Below are positions 36,701 to 45,434 of a DNA stretch of 64,000 bases, one piece after another. Below the pieces are notes generated by a model. It made no database searches. It saw only the letters and a program-made list of their open reading frames with translations, and was not told the origin of the DNA. This stretch comes from Littorina saxatilis (Eukaryota; Mollusca; Gastropoda; Littorinimorpha; Littorinidae), in NCBI RefSeq assembly GCF_037325665.1, contig NC_090247.1, positions 18,540,297-18,604,296 on the forward strand, read 5' to 3'. The number at the start of each line of letters is the position of its first letter. The stretch's first letter is position 1. The position numbers and the translations under genes are program-made.

Positions 36701-36780
36701 CAGCTGGTCCGCACTCGCTCCTGACTCCACCCAAGGTCAAAGGTCAGGGCCGCCAAGGCGAAGTAACACAGGTGGTACAT
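24767..36780 (-). CDS. MOLO1-like single-pass membrane protein with TPM domain
   Basis: Six coding exons on the minus strand: 36594-36780 (ATG at 36780), 29099-29249, 27941-28070, 26748-26884, 24767-24914; five coding blocks in all, plus a probable untranslated first exon ending at 38483. All junctions have GT-AG ends and matching phases and give 250 residues. Residues 1-19 are a signal peptide; 38-60 hold CGLGPNPGYICDPNG, like the C..(x)n..CDPDG entry of MOLO1/TPM proteins; about 62-215 fit a TPM domain (DIVIVYSRDDQ, TMTGSTAGRRLD); 229-246 (SLSFVLIAVSSVLLSWF) is one membrane segment with a very short tail. In nematodes MOLO-1 is an accessory subunit of levamisole receptors; applying that role here is inference. 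DNPH1 lies on the other strand inside its 7.3-kb intron. Exon 3 is preceded by tandem copies of its own acceptor. Confidence 0.78.
24970..25101. repeat. 52-bp tandem repeat beside a MITE
   Basis: About two and a half copies of a unit 'ctcatacctgccaggttcca' plus 'tctgtgtgtctgtacagta'. A further copy resumes at 25785-25829 after the MITE, so the array was split by the insertion. Confidence 0.85.
25102..25784. mobile_element. MITE, TACAGTAGT family, 683 bp
   Basis: Left end TACAGTAGTACCTGCCATAT, right end ATGGAAGGGACTACTGTA. The element begins and ends in TA and sits at a TA inside the 52-bp repeat. The interior holds short matches to 'ggtggcc'-type fragments seen elsewhere in the window and no transposase. 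Confidence 0.65.
25830..25912. mobile_element. MITE fragment, TACAGTGGAACC family
   Basis: Left end TACAGTGGAACCCCCCTTTT and the 'aatctgagaaaatcaggtct' block are present; the right arm is missing. Confidence 0.7.
26057..26740. other. tRNA-like SINE head followed by unclassified sequence
   Basis: 26057-26094 matches the first 38 bases of the SINE at 32291 (gggcccggtagctcagttgg then tagagcac). What follows, up to the MOLO1-like exon at 26748, is more GC-rich than its surroundings and has a CGATAGCGCCTATCG palindrome near 26177. It may be a degraded DNA transposon, but I see no transposase motif. Confidence 0.45.
26985..27212. mobile_element. Foldback element with internal tandem copies
   Basis: Ends 'caagactggtgagttattgg' + 'aacg' and 'cgttccaataacttacaatt' + 'cttg' are inverted. 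The interior has two and a half copies of a ~65-bp segment containing 'tgacataatgtgaatgattt'. Same terminal type as 27293-27423 and 55184-55558. Confidence 0.7.
27293..27423. mobile_element. Short foldback, AAGAAAGGTAACTTGTTGG family
   Basis: 131-bp palindrome: 'acaagaaaggtaacttgttg' + 'gaacgttgttattg' and its complement, centred on repeated 'gtaacgtaat'. Followed by 'ttggaacgttggcagtctct', which also follows the copy at 55184. Confidence 0.8.
27557..27765 (+). mobile_element. Diverged tRNA-derived SINE, 3'-truncated
   Basis: tRNA-like head with A box (tagctcagttggtagc) and B box (gggttcaatcc), then the SINE body block 'agagtcaactttgtgcagat' and 'gtgtccgaacacccccgtgt'. The 3' half is absent. 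Confidence 0.75.
28501..28677. mobile_element. MITE, TACAGTGGAACC family (177 bp)
   Basis: TACAGTGGAACCCCCCTTTT to GGGGGTTCCACTGTA, with 'aaatcaggtcttaaaaagga' and 'aggggtcttaaaagg' in the arms. The best-preserved copy in the window. Confidence 0.85.
28707..28916. mobile_element. MITE, TACAGTGGAACC family (210 bp)
   Basis: TACAGTGGAACCCCCTGTAT to GGGAGGTTCCACTGTA; internal C-run expansion near 28731-28752. Confidence 0.82.
29222..29505 (-). repeat. Tandem copies of the exon 3 splice acceptor (MOLO1-like gene)
   Basis: Four copies of a ~69-bp segment, each with the intron end TGTCT(G/T)TGCAG and the first exon bases TGGAGACGATTGA on the minus strand. The true acceptor precedes 29249; the copies would start exons at 29318, 29387 and 29452. 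Copies one and two are 69 bp apart and in frame. Confidence 0.88.
29738..30105 (+). mobile_element. Composite SINE: tRNA-like head plus reversed tail modules
   Basis: The head (gcagtggcccagtgaataag ... gagttcaaatcccggct) is a different tRNA-like promoter from the 7510 family. It is followed by two copies (29851-29960, 29976-30095) of the 7510-type 3' hairpin module in reverse orientation (gaaactcccacgttcactca ... gccatacggcgctttcg). Confidence 0.65.
30106..30904 (+). promoter_or_regulatory. Upstream region of DNPH1
   Basis: No repeat recognised. The last ~130 bases before the ATG are less AT-rich and probably hold the transcription start and 5' UTR; no TATA box stands out. Confidence 0.3.
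30905..33765 (+). CDS. DNPH1: 2'-deoxynucleoside 5'-phosphate N-hydrolase 1
   Basis: Four exons, all GT-AG and in phase: 30905-31043, 31597-31659, 31961-32071, 33653-33765, giving 141 residues. DNPH1 (RCL) splits the N-glycosidic bond of deoxynucleoside monophosphates, such as hydroxymethyl-dUMP, to base and deoxyribose 5-phosphate, and so cleans the nucleotide pool. The chain aligns end to end with vertebrate DNPH1, minus its N-terminal extension and a loop after TEHVA. Visible active-site residues: Tyr6 in IYF, Asp59 in DMEWL, Ser77 and nucleophile Glu83 in PSLGVGYE, and Ser107 in LSAMIRG, which serves the neighbouring subunit of the dimer. The usual GSIRGG loop reads RSICGG here, replacing an Arg that contacts phosphate in the rat enzyme. 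The gene lies in the large intron of the MOLO1-like gene on the opposite strand. Confidence 0.95.
31685..31860. repeat. CA-rich simple sequence
   Basis: Irregular (CA)n with acat and acag interruptions in DNPH1 intron 2. Confidence 0.8.
32291..32606 (+). mobile_element. tRNA-derived SINE, GGGCCCGG-headed family
   Basis: Head 'gggcccggtagctcagttgg' with A box, anticodon-loop-like 'ttgtgat' (GUG, His-like) and B box ggttcgaattc. Then a unique body and the tail module 'tagcgcgactccgttgctgc' ... 'cagcgatgggacaataaag', ending in an A-rich tail. This copy links the head to the tail fragments at 1-340 and 1093-1290. Lies in DNPH1 intron 3. Confidence 0.85.
33057..33497. mobile_element. Retroposon tail fragment plus diverged foldback arm
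   Basis: 33057-33098 is a reversed 'tttggtgtttaacgtcgttt' tail of the 15330-type retroposon. 33125-33497 matches one arm and the centre of the 20484 palindrome (gggtacccttatttgagcgg, cggtcacgtgaccc, ttgttgccaagtttag), clearly diverged. Confidence 0.65.
33764..33769 (+). promoter_or_regulatory. Polyadenylation signal overlapping the DNPH1 stop
   Basis: The stop TAA (33763-33765) runs into AATAAA (33764-33769). Another AATAAA at 33856-33861 is a more usual position for the signal. Confidence 0.4.
33770..34435. other. DNPH1 3' flank
   Basis: Short 3' UTR then non-coding sequence, with a 'gtacagtggagtc' MITE-end fragment near 34125. Nothing else recognised. Confidence 0.4.
34436..35503. repeat. 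27-bp minisatellite
   Basis: About 39 copies of a 27-bp unit (gacactgacaagtacagcaa + tgtgtat). The period is divisible by three, so long open frames exist on both strands, including an unbroken minus-strand frame of nine-residue repeats (SVSYTLLYL). Variants (tat/taa, act/acc, aat/agt) create stops in one + frame, which argues against coding. Confidence 0.95.
35508..36050. mobile_element. MITE, TACAGTGGAATC/CC family, split by a SINE
   Basis: The left part starts TACAGTGGAATCTCC and the right part ends GGGGTTCCACA. The SINE at 35571-35950 sits within the 'aaggagggagtct' block. Confidence 0.8.
35571..35950 (+). mobile_element. tRNA-derived SINE nested in a MITE, 13-bp target duplication
   Basis: Same family and almost the same sequence as 7510-7890, with the Thr-like head and (gaa)n tail. 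AAGGAGGGAGTCT is present on both sides (35558-35570 and 35951-35963), giving exact ends and the order of events: MITE first, SINE second. Confidence 0.92.
36185..36475. repeat. Inverted repeat enclosing a 21-bp minisatellite
   Basis: Arms around 36206-36252 (ggaaatacctctgtctggtt ... ggaagagctgctttcc) and 36410-36455 (gggaaagcaactcttcc ... cctgacagagttatttcc) are complementary. Between them are eight copies of 'tttccatttgtctttcctgg' + c. A further partial arm copy lies at 36523-36575, within 20 bases of the MOLO1-like exon 2 donor. Confidence 0.85.
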
Positions 36781-36789
36781 GCTTGCTGA

Positions 36790-37503
36790 AAATTGAAGAC
36801 CTGAAACAAGTTTTAAGTAACCAATGTCACAATTTTCCATATAAACAATGAGAGGCTTATTAATAAAGTAAATAAGAACACTTTCATCTTGTAAAACTAA
36901 AACTAAAGTAATATCTCTTAATTTTCTTCTTTGAGTTTGATGACAAAACTTTTCTCTACTATTTCTTGAACAAACAGCAAACTTGTTATAAAACCAATGT
37001 AACAGCATGTCGAGTAAAGGCAAAAGCATACATTAGTATAAAGTTGTTGCACTAATAATGGCCAAATCTAGTCTATGAATGGGAGACATGATACACTTTC
37101 ACTTCATTAATAACTGGTGATATAAATAATGCTCAACCAACAATTCCTCCCCTCCCCCCACCACACACATAGAATTAAAAAAACGAGAGAGAAAAAATAC
37201 TACAAACAAACAACAACAAAAATGCACCCAGAACATAACAAAACTACACATATCAAACATTTATATATATATATATATACATACTACATGTATTGCATTA
37301 TGTGCAATACACAGTTCCGCTAAAAACTGACACGCAGTCAACCCATTCATACTTTCAAGCCTATAGTTGTTGTTGAAGAGAAATTGTCACTCCTCTCTAG
37401 CTCTCTCTCTCTCTCTGTCAAGTGAAACACAAACAGAATACTTGGGACTGGGTTTGTGATGCTAGGGGCAACTACATCCCTGGCACTCAAACAACCAGTC
37501 CTT
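36790..37503. other. 5' intron of the MOLO1-like gene
   Basis: AT-rich with short (TA)n and (CT)n runs near 37262-37280 and 37395-37420. No other feature recognised. Confidence 0.4.
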
Positions 37504-37866
37504 TATAGGCCCACTCCGCCTTGTGAAAACAGTTCACCTCACGGTCTCAGATCTGGTCAGGCTTTAACATGGGATAAGACCATCCCTCCACTTGGTCACA
37601 TACCACAACTGAACAGCCTGGGTGTTCTCTGTGTACAGTGCTATTTTTTTCTCAAGAATTCATTTTGTAAAACGCACAGCTGTGCTTTTACGGATTTAAA
37701 TTCATAAAAAAATCCATCTCACTATATAGATCTATATGACAAGCCGTCAGGGTGTTGGTTTTTGGTATGTGACCAAGTGGAGGGATGGACCTATCCCATG
37801 TTAATTAAGCCTGACCAGACCTGATACGGCGAGGTAAACTGTTTTCACGAGGCGGAGTGGGCCTTT
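37504..37866. mobile_element. MITE with AAAGGCCCACTCCGCC ends
   Basis: Arms of about 110 bp: 'aggcccactccgccttgtga' ... 'cacttggtcacataccac' on the left, and 'ggtatgtgaccaagtggagg' ... 'gaggcggagtgggcctttaa' on the right. Non-autonomous. Confidence 0.82.
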
Positions 37867-38482
37867 AACTCTGACCTTTTTCTCTGACTTGTTGGACAAG
37901 TAAGGCAGGTCTTTCAACTCTACATCACTCACTCAATAAAAGGCCACTGCATGGTTACTCACTGGCCTAATTAGTTAGATACGCACACCTGTGGTAATAT
38001 CAAGCAGTATATTTTGTAAAACACAAACAGCTCCACAATTCCTCACAAATACAACTTAATTTGTCATCTAAAGAAACTGTGTGTAAACTTCTGGCAACTT
38101 GCCGAACAAGGGAACTCCTGATACTGATTCACAAGGAGTGGGTGGAAGAAACAGTATTTGACTCTTCAAATGCTTTCCATAAAACAGGTATGGTACATTG
38201 TCGGCTAGAGTGTTAGCTATAGTCTACATGCTACATCAAACTCACCAGTTCTGGAGCAAACCTAAAAAAAACAAAAACGAAAAGCTTTTGTTTTCGATAT
38301 CTCTATAAAAACGTAAACTTTTTGTACTCGAAAGTTGTTATGCTCAACAACTCGTAGTGTCCCACCACTGTTCTAGTGGTTTAGAAACATCATCAGTTCT
38401 GCACACAATTACGGTGCTTTGGGCGACCCAAAACAAGCGCACGGGTTAGTTGAAAGATTTCAAGACCACAAGACTGACTTAC

Positions 38483-38600
38483 CTTTTTGAAGAGCCTCAG
38501 CTGTTGCACTAAAGAGTCAGAAAAACGGAGACGATGTTCCCTCTTGCGTTCCTTTCACAGGAGTGCCATGTTTGGGAACAGCGGAAGTCAGTGCGTGGGA
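38483..38600 (-). other. Probable untranslated first exon of the MOLO1-like gene
   Basis: Minus-strand sequence CTTCAAAAAG|GTAAGTC gives a consensus donor at 38483, upstream of the first coding exon, whose ATG follows its acceptor by five bases. The 5' limit is not visible. Confidence 0.4.
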
Positions 38601-39288
38601 TGTGATGGAAGTGGGGGTGTTCCCTTTTGTTTCTATTTTTGTCTTGACAGACAAGAGGGAATCCTTTGAACAGAGAACCTACATTTCAAGATTTGATAAA
38701 CCCTTTAATGTTGTCCAAAATAGCTAACATTACACTTTTTTTTAACTCAGAATGAACACAAAGCAAGGTTTTGTCTACACACAGTGCATTTAGTTAGGAA
38801 TTCGAAACTGACCGATTTTTTTGTCTGTGAGACTAGCTCCATCTGCAAGTGCAACATGTGGAAATCCCCTGTGTAACCAGGAAGACATTTCTGCAACTCT
38901 GTCTCGACGTCTGCTCAAAGAGTGCACGGACTTTGGGATCGCAAGTATGTACATGTAAAATATGTCCCTCGGAATGCTAGGACTTTCTGTTAAATAAACT
39001 GTTTGAAATTAAGCTGACACTATCGACATAGAAAAATCATGTGAAGATTGCGTCGTCTGCTCTTTCTACTTTCACTTGCTGACTGGCACCGCGTCTTTCT
39101 CCAGTTTACGGGCGCTTTTCTTCCTGGTTGAGGCAGTTACAGCGTTAGCACTGCGTACCAAATCGTAGCTTCCGAAAGAACAAGACCCATTGAGATGTAT
39201 AACATCTGTACTTTGTGCAAATCTTTCACCATGAGATCTAAGCAAGAATTCGAGAAAACTGGTCCCTAAGCTAAGGTGATTATAAAAA
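38601..39288. promoter_or_regulatory. Probable shared promoter of the divergent MOLO1-like and HHAT genes
   Basis: Repeat-free interval between a minus-strand first exon and the HHAT start, unlike most non-coding DNA here. No TATA box or clear CpG island is seen, so the call rests on the head-to-head arrangement. Confidence 0.35.
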
Positions 39289-40944
39289 ATGCCAGCACGA
39301 CGACAAGTGCCAGCTCGCCTCCCAGCATGGGAACAAGGTCTGTACTGGATCACAGAAGTGGTGACGATCGTCTACATGCTGTACTCGCTCTACAACGCAT
39401 CAGAGAAAGCGAGGAGAAGAAACGAACCCATCAGAATGGAAGAAGGGTGGGCCATCCTTGGACGACCCAGAGACGCGGCTGATTTTGAGTGGGAGTTCTG
39501 GTCCCTGTTTTTCTGGGATGTGTTACCGTGGTTGTGTGGCCATGTCGTCTTGTCACAATCACTAAACTATTTTACTACGTTCGAGAAAATAAGACCTCTT
39601 TTTTTAACGCTGTACGCCATCGCTGCCATCACCTACCTTCAGGGATTTTACACTGTGCTGTTCATGTGTGTTCATCCGGTGGCCTTGTGCCTAGTGTCCA
39701 AACTTGGCAGTACCAAAGCAGTGTGGTTAACAACAGTACTGTTTCTCACCGTCTTGAATTACTATGAAGCGGCGGTGGCACAGTGGTTCTACAGGTACAA
39801 AGCCAGGGAGGATTTCAACGCCTGGTACATGTGCGTCTTCGTGTGGGCAAACATCTGTCAGCGAGGCACAGCCTTCGCCTTGGAGTGTGTATGGACCCAG
39901 CAGTCTGTGGAAAGAGCGAGACCTCAGTCACCTCCAGGAGAGAAGGAGGAAAACAACAGCAGTCCAGAAGGCGAAGAATCAAAAGACAAGAAACCTCAGC
40001 AGAACGATATTAGCTGGCCAGTATTGCCTGAAGTCCCAGGTTGGCTGGATATGTTTTACTACATGTTTTACTTTCCGCTGTTCTTTACAGGGCCTCTGAT
40101 TGTGTACAACAACTTTCACCGGCAAGCTAAACATCAAGTCCCCTGCACCAAGGCCAGGCTGAAAGACATTGTGCTGAGACTTGTGAGCGTCATGTTCTGG
40201 GCGGTTATGAACGGGGTGATGTTGCACTACATCTACGCTCACGCCATCAACAGCAGCAGCAAAGTGCTGGCCAAACAGTCTCGTTGGACGGTCGCCGCCA
40301 TTGGTTACATCCTGGGCCAGTTCTTCATGATGAAATACCTCGTCCTTTTCGGCCTTCCAGCGCAGCTTTCTCGTTTGGACGGTTTCGAACCTCCGGCCGT
40401 TCCGGCCTGCATCAGTTACATCTACTGCTACAGTGACATGTGGAAGTCGTTCGACAGAGGGCTGTACGATTTCATGAAGCGATACATTTTTATTCCCACC
40501 GGTGGCTCTCGTGCCGGGCTGTTTCGACAGGTTGCTGGCTCTGTGTTATGCTTTGCTTACGTTTTCTACTGGCACGGCGCCGAGTACTATCTCTTCCTGT
40601 GGTGTGTACTTAACTTCATTGAGACAAGTTTAGAGCAAATGGGTGCCTGGCTAGAGAAAACCGCCATCGTAAAGAGGGTTTTGTACGATAGATTATCCCC
40701 AGCGGGTGTAAGACGGGTTCGTGCTGTGATGTCAGTTCCGGTGTTTCTCATGTCCGTGTTTGCCATTTTCTACTTTTTTGGTGGAACAGAATCTGGTTTG
40801 GTTTTCCTGCGCAAGCTGCTGATAAGGATCCCGTGGGGGTCGCTTGTTGTGTTTGTCGTGTTGGTGTACTGCGCCATCCAGAATGCCATGGAAGTAGAGC
40901 GGCTGGGGATGGCTAAACTGAAGGTTCAATCACACCAAGATTGA
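39289..40944 (+). CDS. HHAT: Hedgehog acyltransferase (MBOAT family), uninterrupted frame
   Basis: 551 codons from ATG 39289 to TGA 40944. HHAT transfers palmitate to the N-terminal Cys of Hedgehog proteins in the ER membrane. The chain follows vertebrate HHAT from the start (WITEVVTIVYMLYSLY; DAADFEWEFW) through the MBOAT core (MKYLVLFGLPAQLSRLDG; WKSFDRGLYDFMKRYIFIP) to the C-terminus, with many membrane segments. Asp389 in WKSFD and His429 in YWHGAEY match the two catalytic MBOAT residues. A charged loop at about 208-240 (PPGEKEENNSSPEGEESKDK) is longer than in human. HHATL, the non-catalytic paralogue, is less likely because the His is kept. No introns are visible, unlike the many-exon human gene, so this may be a retrocopy or a lineage with intron loss. 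Confidence 0.92.
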   Translation: MPARRQVPARLPAWEQGLYWITEVVTIVYMLYSLYNASEKARRRNEPIRMEEGWAILGRPRDAADFEWEFWSLFFWDVLPWLCGHVVLSQSLNYFTTFEKIRPLFLTLYAIAAITYLQGFYTVLFMCVHPVALCLVSKLGSTKAVWLTTVLFLTVLNYYEAAVAQWFYRYKAREDFNAWYMCVFVWANICQRGTAFALECVWTQQSVERARPQSPPGEKEENNSSPEGEESKDKKPQQNDISWPVLPEVPGWLDMFYYMFYFPLFFTGPLIVYNNFHRQAKHQVPCTKARLKDIVLRLVSVMFWAVMNGVMLHYIYAHAINSSSKVLAKQSRWTVAAIGYILGQFFMMKYLVLFGLPAQLSRLDGFEPPAVPACISYIYCYSDMWKSFDRGLYDFMKRYIFIPTGGSRAGLFRQVAGSVLCFAYVFYWHGAEYYLFLWCVLNFIETSLEQMGAWLEKTAIVKRVLYDRLSPAGVRRVRAVMSVPVFLMSVFAIFYFFGGTESGLVFLRKLLIRIPWGSLVVFVVLVYCAIQNAMEVERLGMAKLKVQSHQD

Positions 40945-41809
40945 TAACTGTATAGATCTAAATTTCTCTGTTTCCTTTTCTCCTTTTTTTTCTAAAGTCT
41001 TACTTTTATCTAAATTTCTGTCAGTTTTCTTTTCTCTTTTTTTCTTTCTACAACCTTCCTTTTATCTAAATGCCTTTCTTTTTTTTTCTCTTTTCTTTCA
41101 TGATTCACCGCCTTATTTTTATCTAACTTTCTTTTGATGTTCTTGTCTCTTTTTGCAACAGCTTTTTGCATTCTCCTAGCACCTTAAACAATAACAAATA
41201 TCATACACAGAACTTGCATGGACTCTTGTAAATATTATTATGGTGAATAAAAAAACAAAACAGTTTAGCCTAGCGACCATTTAGAAAATCTTCACTCGTC
41301 TAGCGGTGTCACACGGTGTGCTGAAACAGAGAGTCTGCTATCTCTTCCTCCCCTCTCCCAACCCATCTTCGAAATGGTCCATAGACTAAGTTACTTCAAA
41401 ATAAAGTATGGTACATTTACCAGGAACTCTTGGCATCCTAAACGAGAGATGACGTCTTATGCTGCTAATTCCTTTCAGACAGGCACCTGGGTGAATGAAA
41501 GCTAGTCCACATCTGCATATGTGTGAGTTTAATGTCACAAAATCATGATAACAGACATCTTTGAAAATCATGAAATGATTAAATTTGCATGTCTCAATCA
41601 TTTAATTAATTCAGTGTTGTTGTGGTGTTTTTTTTATCCATGTTATTTGATTGTTAAAAATAATGTTCAGGCCTCATCTGTTTGTGGTGACGTGTCTTTC
41701 CATTGCTTTTACCTTCTGTTGAAACAGACCAGAAATTTGCTGATGGCAGTCTTAATTATTGTGTGTGAGAGGGAAAGAGTAAGAGCTGGACTGGCTGTAG
41801 AGACCGAAA
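40945..41809 (+). other. HHAT 3' flank
   Basis: Starts with pyrimidine-rich imperfect repeats of 'ttttatctaaatttctttct' type (40955-41140), then AT-rich DNA. AATAAA at 41246-41251 is a reasonable polyadenylation signal. Confidence 0.45.
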
Positions 41810-41813
41810 GTAA

Positions 41814-41867
<54 letters not shown>

Positions 41868-42000
41868 GAGAGACTGAGAGAGAGAGAGAGAGAGAGCATG
41901 AGAGAGAGAGAGAGCATGAGAGACTGAGAGAGAGAGAGAGAGAGAGAGAGAGCATGAGAGAGACTGAGAGGGAGAGAGAGAGAGAACGAGAGAGAGAGAG
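41810..42000. repeat. GA-rich microsatellite
   Basis: (GA)n with catgaga, actgaga and acgaga interruptions. Confidence 0.92.
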
Positions 42001-42946
42001 TGACATGTTTTTGGACTGGGAGTGGTATAATCTGCTTAACATCCATCCCAATGCCATTTTATTGTGATTGTTACTTATGCACTGTGCCTATTTGTATTAT
42101 TTTATCAATTGTTCCAATGTAAGGCGAATTTATAAAGGCATTAGAAATTGGCTTGACACTGAGTGGTGAAGGGCAACATTATTATGAGCATATATGAGTG
42201 CTGGAAAGTATATATATATATATATATGTGTATATATATAATGTGTGTGTGTGTCTTTCCCTGCAACGTGCAAAAGAAGGGATGTGCCTGGACTTTACAG
42301 AGCAGGAAGAAAAATCTCACTGTGGCAATAACAAGATCAACAAACTGAAAACAAAATTTTAAGAAATGGAAGGGTGTGCAAATGTACACCCCCCCCCCCC
42401 AAAAAAAACAAAAAAAAAACCTGTTTCTTTTGCTTTCTGTGGAGCAGATTTCAAATAATATTCAAGTGGGAATTTTACCCATGCATCTTAAAGTATTGTG
42501 AATGCATCACAAACAAAGATTGCTTTGCACGTTTATTTTTTTATTTTTATTGTTTTTTCTACTTCTTTGATTGAGAATCGTTTTATCTTACGTAATTACC
42601 AAGCACCTTTGTTATAAGTTTACATTTTATATTTGTGTCACATGAGCTTTTTTCAGTGAATAATATATTTTTGTACAATTCTCATTTATTGAGTTGTGAG
42701 TGCGTGTGCGCATGAGCATGTGTGTGTGTTTGCGGGTGTGTGTGTGAGAGAAAGAGAGAGAAAGAGAGCGTGTGTGTTTGTGTTTATGTGTGTGTGTGTG
42801 ATTGTAAGTGTGTGTGTGTGTGTGTTTCTGTTTTGTCAAAGTACATTTTTGTCCCACAATGGTTTTCATACAGAAATACACATCAAAAGTAACAAGCTTT
42901 AAAATTTTAATGGAAAAAATCCTTTTCTTGATTAATTTCTCATTCC
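42001..42946. other. Intergenic with simple repeats
   Basis: (TA)n near 42209-42242, a C-run then A-run at 42389-42420, and (GT)n interrupted by (GA)n at 42700-42835. No gene. Confidence 0.5.
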
Positions 42947-45434
42947 TTTCACAGTGCAGTGAACAGTGGTACAATAGCAAGTATCCACACACTTTCACAG
43001 TGCAGTGAACAGTGGGACAATAGCAAGTATCCACACACTTTCACAGTGCAGTGAACAGTGGGACAATAGCAAGTATCCACACACTTTCACAGTGCAGTGA
43101 ACAGTGGGACAATAGCAAGTATCCACACACTTTCACAGTGCAGTGAACAGTGGGACAATAGCAAGTATCCACACACTTTCACAGTGCAGTGAACAGTGGG
43201 ACAATAGCAAGTATCCACACACTTTCACAGTGCAGTGAACAGTGGGACAATAGCAAGTATCCACACACTTTCACAGTGCAGTGAACAGTGGGACAATAGC
43301 AAGTATCCACACACTTTCACAGTGCAGTGAACAGTGGGACAATAGCAAGTATCCACACACTTTCACAGTGCAGTGAACAGTGGGACAATAGCAAGTATCC
43401 ACACACTTTCACAGTGCAGTGAACAGTGGGACAATAGCAAGTATCCACACACTTTCACAGTGCAGTGAACAGTGGGACAATAGCAAGTATCCACACACTT
43501 TCACAGTGCAGTGAACAGTGGGACAATAGCAAGTATCCACACACTTTCACAGTGCAGTGAACAGTGGGACAATAGCAAGTATCCACACACTTTCACAGTG
43601 CAGTGAACAGTGGGACAATAGCAAGTATCCACACACTTTCACAGTGCAGTGAACAGTGGGACAATAGCAAGTATCCACACACTTTCACAGTGCAGTGAAC
43701 AGTGGGACAATAGCAAGTATCCACACACTTTCACAGTGCAGTGAACAGTGGGACAATAGCAAGTATCCACACACTTTCACAGTGCAGTGAACAGTGGGAC
43801 AATAGCAAGTATCCACACACTTTCACAGTGCAGTGAACAGTGGGACAATAGCAAGTATCCACACACTTTCACAGTGCAGTGAACAGTGGGACAATAGCAA
43901 GTATCCACACACTTTCACAGTGCAGTGAACAGTGGGACAATAGCAAGTATCCACACACTTTCACAGTGCAGTGAACAGTGGTACAATAGCAAGTATCCAC
44001 ACACTTTCACAGTGCAGTGAACAGTGGTACAATAGCAAGTATCCACACACTTTCACAGTGCAGTGAACAGTGGTACAATAGCAAGTATCCACACACTTTC
44101 ACAGTGCAGTGAACAGTGGGACAATAGCAAGTATCCACACACTTTCACAGTGCAGTGAACAGTGGTACAATAGCAAGTATCCACACACTTTCACAGTGCA
44201 GTGAACAGTGGGACAATAGCAAGTATCCACACACTTTCACAGTGCAGTGAACAGTGGTACAATAGCAAGTATCCACACACTTTCACAGTGCAGTGAACAG
44301 TGGGACAATAGCAAGTATCCACACACTTTCACAGTGCAGTGAACAGTGGTACAATAGCAAGTATCCACACACTTTCACAGTGCAGTGAACAGTGGTACAA
44401 TAGCAAGTATCCACACACTTTCACAGTGCAGTGAACAGTGGTACAATAGCAAGTATCCACACACTTTCACAGTGCAGTGAACAGTGGGACAATAGCAAGT
44501 ATCCACACACTTTCACAGTGCAGTGAACAGTGGGACAATAGCAAGTATCCACACACTTTCACAGTGCAGTGAACAGTGGTACAATAGCAAGTATCCACAC
44601 ACTTTCACAGTGCAGTGAACAGTGGTACAATAGCAAGTATCCACACACTTTCACAGTGCAGTGAACAGTGGGACAATAGCAAGTATCCACACACTTTCAC
44701 AGTGCAGTGAACAGTGGGACAATAGCAAGTATCCACACACTTTCACAGTGCAGTGAACAGTGGGACAATAGCAAGTATCCACACACTTTCACAGTGCAGT
44801 GAACAGTGGGACAATAGCAAGTATCCACACACTTTCACAGTGCAGTGAACAGTGGGACAATAGCAAGTATCCACACACTTTCACAGTGCAGTGAACAGTG
44901 GGACAATAGCAAGTATCCACACACTTTCACAGTGCAGTGAACAGTGGGACAATAGCAAGTATCCACACACTTTCACAGTGCAGTGAACAGTGGGACAATA
45001 GCAAGTATCCACACACTTTCACAGTGCAGTGAACAGTGGGACAATAGCAAGTATCCACACACTTTCACAGTGCAGTGAACAGTGGTACAATAGCAAGTAT
45101 CCACACACTTTCACAGTGCAGTGAACAGTGGGACAATAGCAAGTATCCACACACTTTCACAGTGCAGTGAACAGTGGGACAATAGCAAGTATCCACACAC
45201 TTTCACAGTGCAGTGAACAGTGGGACAATAGCAAGTATCCACACACTTTCACAGTGCAGTGAACAGTGGGACAATAGCAAGTATCCACACACTTTCACAG
45301 TGCAGTGAACAGTGGGACAATAGCAAGTATCCACACACTTTCACAGTGCAGTGAACAGTGGAACAATAGCAAGTATCCACACACTTTCACAGTGCAGTGA
45401 ACAGTGGTACAATAGCAAGTATCCACACACTTTC
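42947..45434. repeat. 46-bp satellite array, about 54 copies
   Basis: Unit of 46 bp: ctttcacagtgcagtgaaca + gtgggacaatagcaagtatc + cacaca. Copies are almost identical; one position alternates G/T (gtgggac or gtggtac, once gtggaac). Each unit can form a ttcac/gtgaa stem. Nearly all frames are broken by stops. Confidence 0.97.

Noticed and set aside
42947-45434. CRISPR-like array
   Set aside because: There are no variable spacers: the whole 46-bp unit repeats, in an intron-rich eukaryotic sequence with no cas genes.
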